From NCBI GenBank assembly GCA_029224965.1, contig JAQXVO010000020.1:131972-195971 (forward strand): a stretch of DNA of 64,000 nucleotides, written 5' to 3'. Each line of letters opens with the position of its first letter. Position 1 is the first letter of the stretch. The position numbers and the translations under genes are program-made. This stretch comes from Lachnospiraceae bacterium. Its GTDB lineage: Bacteria > Bacillota > Clostridia > Lachnospirales > Lachnospiraceae. The notes below the pieces were generated by a model. That model did not search any database and had not been told where the DNA came from. It saw only the letters and a list, made by a program, of their open reading frames with translations. Positions 43,562 to 52,227 of this stretch are shown here, piece after piece.

Positions 43562-45651
43562 GAAAAAAGATTCTGCCAGGAGGAATTCTCCCGGTAGAAG
43601 ACGGCCGGTTTTCCGAGCGGGGCAGCCATACGGAATTCGCCGGGCCCATAGGTCTTCCCGTCAAAGAGGCCGATCCAGCGCTCCCCATCCCTGGCAGGAA
43701 GATAGACCAGCCTGGAATCGGCGCCCTCTTCCATAACCGGTGCGACCAGAAGGTCCGGCCCCAGGAGATACTCCGTTTTCAGATCCCGGACATTGGGATC
43801 CTTTTCATAATGCAGAACCAGAGGCCGCATGCAGCCGATTCCTCTCTCATGGTTTTCTTCGACAATGGCTTGAAGATAGGGCTTTAAGTCCCTGTGGATC
43901 CGGGTCATCCGAGCGAAATGATTCATACCCTCTTCATCGTTATAAAACTGGTAATTTTCTTCGGGCCGGTTCCCCTCATGGGTCCGCATAACCGGAGAAA
44001 AGCAGGCGAATTCGGCCCAGCGCATGAAGAGCTCCCGGCTCCGGATATTGCCATAGGCCGAGGTATAGCCGCCGATATCACTGTGAGACAGGCCATAGCC
44101 CGACATGGTCAGAGACAGAGCACCCGTCAGAGCGGAAGGCAGACCGTCATGCTCGGACCAGTCAACCGACTGGTCACCCTGCCACTGGAGGGCCGTGTAG
44201 GTCTGGGATCCCGTGGCTCCAGACCGCATGAAATAGAGAATCTGTCCGGACTTTCCGGCCTCCCGACAGGCTTCATAGTTGCAGCGGGCCCATTCGGCCG
44301 GGAAGCGGTTGTGCCAGAGCTTCGGGTCCTCTCCGGATGCCGGGCAGCAGTCCGCAGGCACATATTCGCCGAAATCCGCCATCCATCCGCTCAGGCCGAA
44401 GTCCAGAAGTTCCCGTTTAATGACGTCCTTATACCAGTTGAAGCCGCGTTCGGTCGACAGGTCCACCATGCCGAAATAAATCGATACCGAATTCATCCGG
44501 TAGACCTCTCCGGCCTGATTCAGAAGAAGAGCTCCGGCCTTCTTTCCTTCCTCATATAGCTTTCCGCCCTCTGCCAGGTAGGGATTGATATAGCCAAGGA
44601 AATGGATGCCCTCCTGGGCCCAGGCATGGATGGCATTAGGGAGGTCCGGATAGAGAGAAGGATCCCAGCGGAAATCCCAGCGCAATCTTTTTCCGAAGGC
44701 CGGATCCATAAACTTTCCGCACCAGTCCTGGCAGAAGAGGCCGGCGGTCTTCACGCCATGGGCCAGGCTCTTCTTCGTCAGCTCCCGGACACGTTCTGTT
44801 CCGCCCTGAAGGCCAAGGATAGCCCCATTATAAACGAAATCCGGAAGCAGCATCTGCCTACCAAGAAGGTCCGTGAGTTTGATCAGGCAGTCTTCGAGAC
44901 TCTGTCCCTCTCTGAAATAAAGCCTCTTCGGGCAGGCAAAGAAGGTCAGATCGTGATGGTCTGCATTTCGAAAATCAAAATCCGCATAGGCCGTGCAGAA
45001 AGTGTGGAAATAATAATCCCTGCTGCTTAAGTAGGTCTGCTGGGGAAAATAGGTCGTATAATAGTCGCCGCCGTTTCCTCCGTCCGCGTCAGCCTTCTTC
45101 GTGATCTCGGTCGACTTGTCACGGCCGATGCCGGGCTCCGAGGTCCAGAGAGGATAATGACGGTGCCTCAGATTCAGATAGGAAAATTGCTCTCCGCCCC
45201 CATAGACCGCCTCGGATTCCTCTGCACAGATATGGAACTGAAAACGGTTATAGTCTATGGCCGGATTCTCCCGGAAGAAGGGAAGGAAGTCCACCGTGCA
45301 GGCATCCTCGGAAAGAAGGATGTCGAAATCCAGGCTGCTTTCATCCGGAAGGAGGTAGACGGCCCGATAGCCGGAAATCAGAGGTCCGGTCGCGGTCTTT
45401 GGTCCGAGTATGGTCTCCTCCTCTCTCCTTCTGGCTCTTTTCCGTTCCTCCTCATTCAGGAGACGGATGGACTGAAAAGACGGCTGAAGCCAGCCCTCCA
45501 TCTGATCCTTCACGGTAAAGAAACCGCTTTTTACGGAGATATCTTCGTTTCCTTTTCCGATGGAAAAAAGGGGCCGGTCCGCCGTCTGGCGGAGGAGCGG
45601 CCCCTCTTCTGTTTCAATTAGAAATCCATCGGAAAGAATGGTTATTTTCAT
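43540..45651 (-). CDS. GH31 sulfoquinovosidase (YihQ-type)
   Basis: Releases sulfoquinovose (SQ) from sulfolipid head groups such as SQ-glycerol. 703 residues, cytosolic. Nucleophile Asp426 (WMADFGEY) and acid/base Asp493 (GDQSVDW) are 67 residues apart, as Asp405 and Asp472 of E. coli YihQ. The SQ-binding set of YihQ (Gln288, Arg301, Trp304, Tyr508) corresponds to Gln308 (CQDW), Arg322 and Trp325 (KRLRW) and Tyr529 (GGYT), with spacing equal or one residue off. ATG 45651 has AAGGAT upstream; the frame runs 48 codons further into the neighbouring gene. It is the last gene of an operon with an ABC importer and an EamA-type transporter. Confidence 0.92.
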   Translation of the reverse strand: MKITILSDGFLIETEEGPLLRQTADRPLFSIGKGNEDISVKSGFFTVKDQMEGWLQPSFQSIRLLNEEERKRARRREEETILGPKTATGPLISGYRAVYLLPDESSLDFDILLSEDACTVDFLPFFRENPAIDYNRFQFHICAEESEAVYGGGEQFSYLNLRHRHYPLWTSEPGIGRDKSTEITKKADADGGNGGDYYTTYFPQQTYLSSRDYYFHTFCTAYADFDFRNADHHDLTFFACPKRLYFREGQSLEDCLIKLTDLLGRQMLLPDFVYNGAILGLQGGTERVRELTKKSLAHGVKTAGLFCQDWCGKFMDPAFGKRLRWDFRWDPSLYPDLPNAIHAWAQEGIHFLGYINPYLAEGGKLYEEGKKAGALLLNQAGEVYRMNSVSIYFGMVDLSTERGFNWYKDVIKRELLDFGLSGWMADFGEYVPADCCPASGEDPKLWHNRFPAEWARCNYEACREAGKSGQILYFMRSGATGSQTYTALQWQGDQSVDWSEHDGLPSALTGALSLTMSGYGLSHSDIGGYTSAYGNIRSRELFMRWAEFACFSPVMRTHEGNRPEENYQFYNDEEGMNHFARMTRIHRDLKPYLQAIVEENHERGIGCMRPLVLHYEKDPNVRDLKTEYLLGPDLLVAPVMEEGADSRLVYLPARDGERWIGLFDGKTYGPGEFRMAAPLGKPAVFYRENSSWQNLFSSIQKMD

Positions 45652-45706
45652 GGCAATTCCATCCTTTCGAATTCTATTTTCTTCAATCCGGTCTATATCT
45701 GGCAGC

Positions 45707-46627
45707 TCACCTGCCCTCAAGTAGGGTACCCTTCCGAATCTTGCCCCGTTCGCAGAGGAGCATGCCAAAGCCTCCGAGGAGGACGATGGCGGCACCGATC
45801 ATTTCGCTCGCTGTCATCCGGTCTCCGAACAGGAAGAAGACCAGAAGGGAGGCGACAATCGGCATAAGAAGGAGGAAGGTTTTCACGATCCATACAGGGA
45901 AGTGCCGGAGGTCGAAGTAGTAGACCAGATAGATTCCGGTCTGTCCGAGTCCGGCCAGAATGGACCAGATCAGGAGGCCTGGAGAGCTTCCGAGCCTGGA
46001 CAGCTGCCCCAAGGTTCCCATGAATGCGCTTGTGATGAAAAAGAGAATCATGGTCACAAAATTATTGTAAAAGGCCACCGTATCATCGGATTGGGGATTC
46101 TTTTGATCCAACTGGGCCGACTTGATCACGAAGGCATTCATGGAAACAAAAAGGGCGGAAAGTATGAAAAAGATCGAACCTCTGTCAACCCTAAAGTGGC
46201 GGAAATCAACGCCGACCACCAGGAATACTCCAAAGAGCATAACCAGGGTCATGAGCCACTCGATTCCCCGGAAATGTTTCTTATAGATCAGGCAGGAAAT
46301 CAGGTTTACAAAAAGAATATCACATTTCAGGAGAGCCGTCCCTGTGCCTGCAGAGGAAAGGGTCAGCCCGATAAAGGCGGTCAGATCCAAGGCGAAGCCC
46401 AGGCAGCCGATCAGAAGGAGCTTCCAGAGGACACCTCTGACATGGAAGAGCTGTTTCAGCTCTCCCCTGGCCCCCATGATCACGATCAGAAGAATCATGG
46501 TCAGGAAGCGGATGACAATTCCGGTATCGAATACCGACATCTGTTTTACGGTCTGCTGACTTGCTACATAATAACCACCCCAGATGAAACATAGACCGAT
46601 CAGAGGCAGTACTTTTTTTAAGCTCAT
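45707..46627 (-). CDS. EamA/DMT-family transporter (candidate sulfonate exporter)
   Basis: 306 residues with ten hydrophobic helices and two EamA repeats (ICFIWGGYYVASQQTVK start; second repeat from about 150). Members export or import amino acids, nucleobases and other small metabolites. It lies 6 bp after the second ABC permease and before the sulfoquinovosidase. Sulfoglycolysis ends in dihydroxypropanesulfonate or sulfolactate that must leave the cell, so export of that product is a reasonable inference. Import of a sulfonate cannot be excluded. Confidence 0.85.
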   Translation of the reverse strand: MSLKKVLPLIGLCFIWGGYYVASQQTVKQMSVFDTGIVIRFLTMILLIVIMGARGELKQLFHVRGVLWKLLLIGCLGFALDLTAFIGLTLSSAGTGTALLKCDILFVNLISCLIYKKHFRGIEWLMTLVMLFGVFLVVGVDFRHFRVDRGSIFFILSALFVSMNAFVIKSAQLDQKNPQSDDTVAFYNNFVTMILFFITSAFMGTLGQLSRLGSSPGLLIWSILAGLGQTGIYLVYYFDLRHFPVWIVKTFLLLMPIVASLLVFFLFGDRMTASEMIGAAIVLLGGFGMLLCERGKIRKGTLLEGR

Positions 46628-46633
46628 TTTCCA

Positions 46634-47476
46634 TCAACCCTTTACAGCACCGGCTGTCAGTCCGGCAATGATCTTCTCCTGGAAGACCATATAGATCACA
46701 ATACTGGGAACCATGGCAATCACAATTGCCGCATACATGGATACATAGTCTGTCGAGAACTGGTTGGTGAAGTAGCGGATTCCGATCTGGATGGTCTTTG
46801 TTTCCGGAGAGGATGTTAAGAGGTTTGCATAAACAAATTCATTCCAGCAGGTCAGGAAGCAGAAGGTTGCAGCTGTTACAATGCCGGTCCGGATCAGTGG
46901 TAGGAAGATCTTGAAGAATCTTCCGAAGAAGCCGCAGCCATCTACATAGGCGGCCTCTTCCACTTCACCTGGGAAGGAATCCATGAAGCCCCGGATGATG
47001 ACCGTCGATACCGGCAGATTGACTGCGGTATAGAGGATGATCAGGGCCAGGAGGGAGTCCAGGAGGTGAAGCTTCTGGAAGGTCATGAAGTAAGGAACCA
47101 TCATGGCATTCAGAGGAACCATGATTCCGGAGGCAAAAAGCGCATAGATGATCTCTCGTCCGCGGAAACGGAAGCGGCTTAAGGCGTAGCTTGCCATCGT
47201 TGCAATGAAGACATTGAGAATCGTTGCGGAGAAGGCAACGATAATCGAGTTAATGATCATGTGTCCCAGATTGGCCTGGGTCCAGGCATGAACATAGTTG
47301 ATCAGCTGAGGAATGGCCGGCCAGCTGAAGGGGCTGGCGATGTATTCCTTATTCGTCTTTAATGATGTCACAAAGAGCCAGAGCAGCGGAAACAGGGTAT
47401 AGACCGCAAAGAAAATGATCAGGATCCATTTCAGGATTCTTGAGCCCAGGCTGCCGAATTGTTTTTTACCACTCAT
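46634..47476 (-). CDS. carbohydrate ABC transporter permease (MalG-like), SQ locus
   Basis: 280 residues with six hydrophobic segments and the EAA loop VEEAAYVDGCGFFGRFFKIF at about 175-195. ATG 47476 follows GAGGAGG; the frame begins 21 codons earlier inside the other permease gene. It works with the MalF-like partner 10 bp upstream. Being in one operon with a sulfoquinovosidase suggests import of SQ or SQ-glycosides, as by the SmoFGH-type importers of sulfo-SMO bacteria. No ATPase gene is present. Confidence 0.9.
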   Translation of the reverse strand: MSGKKQFGSLGSRILKWILIIFFAVYTLFPLLWLFVTSLKTNKEYIASPFSWPAIPQLINYVHAWTQANLGHMIINSIIVAFSATILNVFIATMASYALSRFRFRGREIIYALFASGIMVPLNAMMVPYFMTFQKLHLLDSLLALIILYTAVNLPVSTVIIRGFMDSFPGEVEEAAYVDGCGFFGRFFKIFLPLIRTGIVTAATFCFLTCWNEFVYANLLTSSPETKTIQIGIRYFTNQFSTDYVSMYAAIVIAMVPSIVIYMVFQEKIIAGLTAGAVKG

Positions 47477-47486
47477 ATGAGCCTCC

Positions 47487-48368
47487 TCAATTTTCTTCGT
47501 CTGTCTTGATATGGGCGAAAATCGTCCGGATCGCAACAATCACGACAACACCTAACATAATGAGAACGACCGAAGATGCATTGGCTATGCCGTACTTATT
47601 GTTTCTCATCTTGTTGTAGAGATAGAGAACAATAACAGAGGTCTTGTTGGCCGGTCCGCCATTGGTCAGGAGGTAGATATTCTCGAAGGTTCTGAGTCCG
47701 AAGACCGCTGCCAGAAGGACGCAGGTCTGAATGGAGGACTTGATCATGGGAATGGTGATATAGAAATCGATCTGAAGCTCTGAGGCTCCGTCGATCCGGG
47801 CTGCCTCATAGTAGTCTTCCGGCACATTGGCGATACCGGCCATGATGATGGTCATGTAATAGCCGATGTAGAAAAGTCCGTAGATCAGAACACAGGGAAA
47901 GGCGGTCTTGGGATTTCCCAGCCAGTTGGTCGCGTATTTGCCGAGGCCGATGGCCTTTAAAATACCGTTTAAGAGACCGTAGTCACTGTTATAGACAGCG
48001 CCCCACATGGCTGCAAGAGCAACACCCGAAATAACCTGAGGGAGGAAATATACGGTACGGAAGAATTTCCATCCTCTCGGCTGCTTGGACAGGATCATGG
48101 CCATAAGAAGGGCCAGACCTACCTGAACGACGACTGCACAGACGGCCCAGATTACGTTGTTTCTCAGGCTGTGAATAAAAACCGGATCCGAGAGGATCTT
48201 CTTATAGTTTTCAATTCCGTTAAAGACCGGAGCTGTAATTCCGTTCCATTCGGTGAAGCTTCGAACAATGACATAGAACACCGGATAGATGAAGAACACT
48301 GCAAACAGAAAAACTGCCGGCAGAAGGAAGATACAGATACCGATCCTGGCTTCTTTGTTCAGTTTCAT
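47487..48368 (-). CDS. carbohydrate ABC transporter permease (MalF-like), SQ locus
   Basis: 293 residues, six hydrophobic segments, EAA loop YYEAARIDGASELQIDFYIT at about 195-215. GGGGA precedes ATG 48368. It lies downstream of the lipoprotein gene, separated by a terminator-like hairpin at 48455-48486 that should lower permease relative to binding protein. Function follows its MalG-like partner. Confidence 0.9.
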   Translation of the reverse strand: MKLNKEARIGICIFLLPAVFLFAVFFIYPVFYVIVRSFTEWNGITAPVFNGIENYKKILSDPVFIHSLRNNVIWAVCAVVVQVGLALLMAMILSKQPRGWKFFRTVYFLPQVISGVALAAMWGAVYNSDYGLLNGILKAIGLGKYATNWLGNPKTAFPCVLIYGLFYIGYYMTIIMAGIANVPEDYYEAARIDGASELQIDFYITIPMIKSSIQTCVLLAAVFGLRTFENIYLLTNGGPANKTSVIVLYLYNKMRNNKYGIANASSVVLIMLGVVVIVAIRTIFAHIKTDEEN

Positions 48369-48454
48369 ATTTGAATCCCCTTTGAAGTACTTGTAAACTG
48401 CCTTTCAATCGCTTAATCAACTGCTTTTGAACAGCAATTTTCGAATTTTCAGAT

Positions 48455-48486
48455 AAAAAATGCCGGCTGCGGCATTGGCAGCCGGC
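48455..48486 (-). terminator. attenuating terminator between binding-protein and permease genes
   Basis: Minus-strand stem GCCGGCTGC/GCAGCCGGC, 7-base loop, then ATTTTTTATC. Its strength suggests most transcripts stop after the binding-protein gene. Confidence 0.75.
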
Positions 48487-48495
48487 GTCATACTT

Positions 48496-49767
48496 TTATT
48501 CCTCGTTGTCAGCTTTCAGTGTCTCTACGAAAGTCTTGGCATCGATCGATCCGGAAAGGAAGGACTCCAGCTGCGGAGAAAGGTCATTTGCGCAGGTGGT
48601 AGATACGGAACTCTCGAAGGAAGGAATCAGAACCTTGGCACTGTCACGGAGCTTCAGAATCTCGCTGACATAGGCATTGTCAACGGTATTTTCCTTGGGA
48701 ACAAAGACGGAACCGGAGGAATTGGAAAGCTCGGTCAGACGATCGGCATCGGTGACATAGGTCATGAATGCCTCGACGGCCTTCTGCTTTGCCTTATCTT
48801 TTACGGCACCGGAAAGAATGTAGGCCTGGGTGTACTGTATGATGGTATTGCCGGGGCCTGCAGAGAACTTCAGGTTGTCATAGACACCGTCAGCCGCATT
48901 CTGCTGAATGTTGGAAAGGATCCAGGTTCCATTGGTGTAGACTGCTGTCTCCTGGTTGAAGAAATGTGCGTTGACATCCTTGGCCTGGGCGCCGATGGCA
49001 TCGGAAGGAGCATAGCCGTAGACTTCCTTGAGCCAGTTGGCGGCATCGATAAAGTCATTCTCATTCCACTTTCCGGAAATGGCATCAGCACCGCCCTTCT
49101 CGCCAAGTGCATAGGTGTACCAGAGCATTGCAGTCCAGGCATTGGATGCTGTCATGAAGGATGCAGGTGTGGAAACGCCGGAAGCCTTCAGCTTGTCGAA
49201 GGTCTCAATATATTCGTCTGTAGTGGTCGGAAGGTCTGTAATACCTGCCTTCTCAAGAAGAGAACCATTCCAGATAACCGGAACAACGGCCGCTTCCCAG
49301 GGAAGTGCGTAGTTCTTGCCGTCGACCTGCTCGTTTTTCAGAACGCCGTCCGAATATTTGCTCTTCATATCATCACCGGACAGGAAATCGGTCAGATCCA
49401 GAACCTTGCCCGACTGGGAATAAAGCTCTACATCCGCCTTGGTCTTTACCGAGAAGAGATCCGGTGCGTCTCCGGAGGAGATGCTGGTCCGGATATAATC
49501 GGCATAGGCGTCATAGTCCGTGTAGTCCTTGATTGTGATGTGGTATTTGCCTTCATTTTCCGAATTGAAGCCATCGACAATCTTCTTGAATCCCTCTGCC
49601 TTGGAGTCTGTGCCAACCCAGATGCAGGGGAAAGTCAGATCGACTTCGCCGCTGCTGCTCGAGCTGTCTTTCGACGAGCTGGAGCTCTTCTTCGATGAAC
49701 CGCAGCCGGCAAACAAGGCCGCAACCATCGAAACCCCTAAAAGTGCTGCAAGAAGTTTCTTTCTCAT
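48496..49767 (-). CDS. ABC transporter substrate-binding lipoprotein (SQ-glycoside candidate)
   Basis: 423 residues. Signal peptide with lipobox LFAGC at 18-22, then a Ser/Lys-rich tether. The rest is a family 1-type sugar-binding protein. It heads the operon ABC permeases - EamA - sulfoquinovosidase and has its own promoter at 49891-49919. AAAAGGGGG precedes ATG 49767. Ligand SQ or SQ-glycerol is inferred only from the operon; a general alpha-glucoside would be the alternative. Confidence 0.85.
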   Translation of the reverse strand: MRKKLLAALLGVSMVAALFAGCGSSKKSSSSSKDSSSSSGEVDLTFPCIWVGTDSKAEGFKKIVDGFNSENEGKYHITIKDYTDYDAYADYIRTSISSGDAPDLFSVKTKADVELYSQSGKVLDLTDFLSGDDMKSKYSDGVLKNEQVDGKNYALPWEAAVVPVIWNGSLLEKAGITDLPTTTDEYIETFDKLKASGVSTPASFMTASNAWTAMLWYTYALGEKGGADAISGKWNENDFIDAANWLKEVYGYAPSDAIGAQAKDVNAHFFNQETAVYTNGTWILSNIQQNAADGVYDNLKFSAGPGNTIIQYTQAYILSGAVKDKAKQKAVEAFMTYVTDADRLTELSNSSGSVFVPKENTVDNAYVSEILKLRDSAKVLIPSFESSVSTTCANDLSPQLESFLSGSIDAKTFVETLKADNEE

Positions 49768-49890
49768 GCCTAAATACCCCCTTTTGTGTTTAAGACTTTT
49801 AAGAAAAACTACTCTTCAAAGTGAAAAAATGCCGCAATTTTGTCTCACATTTCTAGCATATCGGCATGTTTTCCCCTCTTTCTGATAAAC

Positions 49891-49919
49891 AGAATAGCAG
49901 TTTCATGTTAATTTTTCAA
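49891..49919 (-). promoter_or_regulatory. promoter of the ABC - EamA - sulfoquinovosidase operon
   Basis: -35 TTGAAA (49919-49914), 17-base spacer, -10 TATTCT (49896-49891). The flanking sequence is AT-rich and may hold the regulator site, but no palindrome shared with the 59.4-kb promoter was found. Confidence 0.55.
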
Positions 49920-50008
49920 GTGTTTTAATTAATATATTCAAATGAAATTTGATAGGAGGAATATTGGGCTTTCCGCCGGTTTTCTGCAGGAAAAAATGGC
50001 AGGAAAAT

Positions 50009-51907
50009 TTACCGGCGGAGGGCGCTGATCGCCGCTGTTTCCCAGGCGTGCCGGCTCAGTTCCTCTGCAGACGGGATTCTGCCGACCACATTCTGATTGA
50101 GCCAATTCATGGAAATAATCTCTTCCCTGGACAGTCTTCTGCCCTCTGCGGAAATGACAGTATGGTCCTGCAGGGTGATCTTTCCCTCAAAGGGATGGAA
50201 GGAATCCTCGGCAATCAGCTTCTTAAAGGTAGCCGCAAGCCTTCTGGAACTGTCTGAAAGATGGGGCGACAGGATCAGATCCACTACACCTGATGGAAGG
50301 CCGAACCAGTAATTGAAGGATCTGGAGGATCCGCCGTTTCTTCTATCATAGGATCCGTCCAGAACGGAGGCAAGGATTTTCTCATAATAGCAGCCCCAGT
50401 TCCATACCGGTGCGGCCAGATTCACAATTGTTCCGTTCGACTTTCTAAGAAATAGCCCGTATTCCCGGGTCTGTTTCTCCGGTTTGATCAGGTCATGGCC
50501 GGAAATGACAGAAATCGATTTGATTTCTTCCTCCATTTCCGGATCCGGAACCCTGAGGGTATTCCAGCGGAGATAGACCCTGGCTTTGGGATCAATCAAT
50601 GAAGCCCCGATAGCAAAGGCATTGATGTTGGAAATAGTGCCATAGATCGGATAATTTGCCAGATAGGCGATCCTGTGATCTTCTGCTGCCTGGGCTGCCA
50701 GCATGCCCAGAAGAAATTTGACCTCATACATGCGGCTGTAATAGGTCCGGACTGCTCCTGAAGGAAGATTCAGAGAGCAGTTCAGAAAGCGGACATGCGG
50801 ATAATGAATCGCTGCCTGACTGGTCTCTGGCATCATTGCCGGCGAGGCTGTAAAAACAACTTCTGCTCCCTCTTCCACTGCCTGGTCAATGGCCTGCCGA
50901 AGTTTTTCTCCGTTCCCGACCGCATTCTTCATCATGGTCTTAACTTTCCCCTGAAAGACCTCTTCCACATGATTCCGGCCCAGCTCATGGCCGTAAAGCC
51001 AGCCGGACCTTCGGAAGTCACTGTCATAAAGGAAGGCTGCCCTGAGCGGATGATCGGCAGAGTAGGAAGGGCGGATGAACACCGGCCGGTACTCTCCTTC
51101 TCCCTCTTGCAGAGTGAACTGGCGGGAGGGGAGATTTTCTGCAGAGAATTCGCCCCAGAGCTTCCCAATCCGGGCACGAAGAAGCTCCGTGCTTTCTGAT
51201 AGAATGCTGTCCAGTGGATAGAAATCCAGGAAGACCAGGAAGGCATCCCCTATGGTAAAGTCCTCCTTCTGGCCGAAGGTCCTGTACTGATCGGCAAAGG
51301 TCAGATAGGCATTTCGAAGAAGACTGGTCTTGTCAGCAGGCCAGGGATTCAGGCAGTTTTCTCCCATACGGCCGGCCAGGTCCCGAAAACGGCCGCGGGC
51401 CGAGAAATAGATCTCATTAATCCCGCTTGCCCTGGAGAAATCATTGAATTCATAATAGATCTCAACCTCTGGGCTTCCGTCCCGGGCCGGCAGAAGACGG
51501 AAGACGTCTGCAGTCACGGTCACTGCCCCGAAATAGCGGAGAACAGACACCCGTTTATTTCCCTCTGCCACATAGTATTTCCGGAGATATTCGTAAACCC
51601 TGATAGGATCCGAAATGCCCTGGCGGTCCTGGTAATGGTAGACATTTTCCCATTTTCTGGCAAATTCCGACTTTTCGGACAGGACCGGATAGAAATCCCG
51701 GGAGAAAGATCGAGCCCGAAGGCGGGTCAGAGTCCCTGCGATCTCATCCAGTGGAATTTCCTCCTGTCCCATGGGGATCTCCTTCAGACGGTGGATATCC
51801 CCGGCAGCCTCTTCCAGAGAAAGAAGGGTCGTTCTTTTTCCTGTTAAAAGCGCTGTTCTCTGGGAACGCAGACCAAGTTTTCTGGCTTTCGGATAATAGA
51901 TCAGCAT
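50009..51907 (-). CDS. cytoplasmic ParB-like / BMP (PnrA-like) fusion protein, copy 2
   Basis: 632 residues, paralogue of the protein at 38447 along its whole length. Shared blocks: DPIRVYEYLRKYYV with AEGNKRVSV (ParB-like part, about 50-135), LYGHELGRNHVEE and AYLANYPIYGTISNINAFAIGA (BMP part, about 290-565), and a C-terminal ISMNWLNQNVVGRIPS. No signal peptide or membrane helix, so not a classical binding protein. GGGGG precedes ATG 51907. It sits between the SQ importer operon and the ROK regulator, divergent from the latter. A role in sensing a nucleoside-like or sugar-like ligand is a guess. Confidence 0.72.
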   Translation of the reverse strand: MLIYYPKARKLGLRSQRTALLTGKRTTLLSLEEAAGDIHRLKEIPMGQEEIPLDEIAGTLTRLRARSFSRDFYPVLSEKSEFARKWENVYHYQDRQGISDPIRVYEYLRKYYVAEGNKRVSVLRYFGAVTVTADVFRLLPARDGSPEVEIYYEFNDFSRASGINEIYFSARGRFRDLAGRMGENCLNPWPADKTSLLRNAYLTFADQYRTFGQKEDFTIGDAFLVFLDFYPLDSILSESTELLRARIGKLWGEFSAENLPSRQFTLQEGEGEYRPVFIRPSYSADHPLRAAFLYDSDFRRSGWLYGHELGRNHVEEVFQGKVKTMMKNAVGNGEKLRQAIDQAVEEGAEVVFTASPAMMPETSQAAIHYPHVRFLNCSLNLPSGAVRTYYSRMYEVKFLLGMLAAQAAEDHRIAYLANYPIYGTISNINAFAIGASLIDPKARVYLRWNTLRVPDPEMEEEIKSISVISGHDLIKPEKQTREYGLFLRKSNGTIVNLAAPVWNWGCYYEKILASVLDGSYDRRNGGSSRSFNYWFGLPSGVVDLILSPHLSDSSRRLAATFKKLIAEDSFHPFEGKITLQDHTVISAEGRRLSREEIISMNWLNQNVVGRIPSAEELSRHAWETAAISALRR

Positions 51908-52227
51908 AGATATCCCCCTGATTCATCAAATTGTTTCGTATGATATCGAATATTTTTCGGTGCTTTCGTTATTTTTCATACACTCTGAGACTTTTGTCTG
52001 AGTTATAATATATCTCATATGGGAATTAAATCGAAATCGTTTACTGATAAGTTCCCTTCAATCATATAGAATAAAGGATAAACAGAAAGATATCAAAGAA
52101 AAAACTTTCGAAAGAGCCGATACATAAACCCGGCCAGAAAGTATATCGTTAAGAATAATTTAAGGTTCTCAGGCATATAATGACGTAGGGGAAAATTACA
52201 GAACACCTTTATTAAGGGGGGCAGATT
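51908..52227. other. 320-bp divergent intergenic region, ParB-BMP gene and ROK gene
   Basis: AT-rich. An inverted repeat CTGAGAC-TTTT-GTCTGAG (51985-52002, one mismatch) is followed by TATAAT at 52004-52009, but no well-spaced -35 was found for either strand. The inverted repeat could be a regulator site. Confidence 0.4.

Noticed and set aside
43540-45795. Longer N-terminus of the sulfoquinovosidase starting in the EamA gene
   Set aside because: The first 48 codons have no family match, overlap the upstream gene, and a ribosome binding site precedes ATG 45651.
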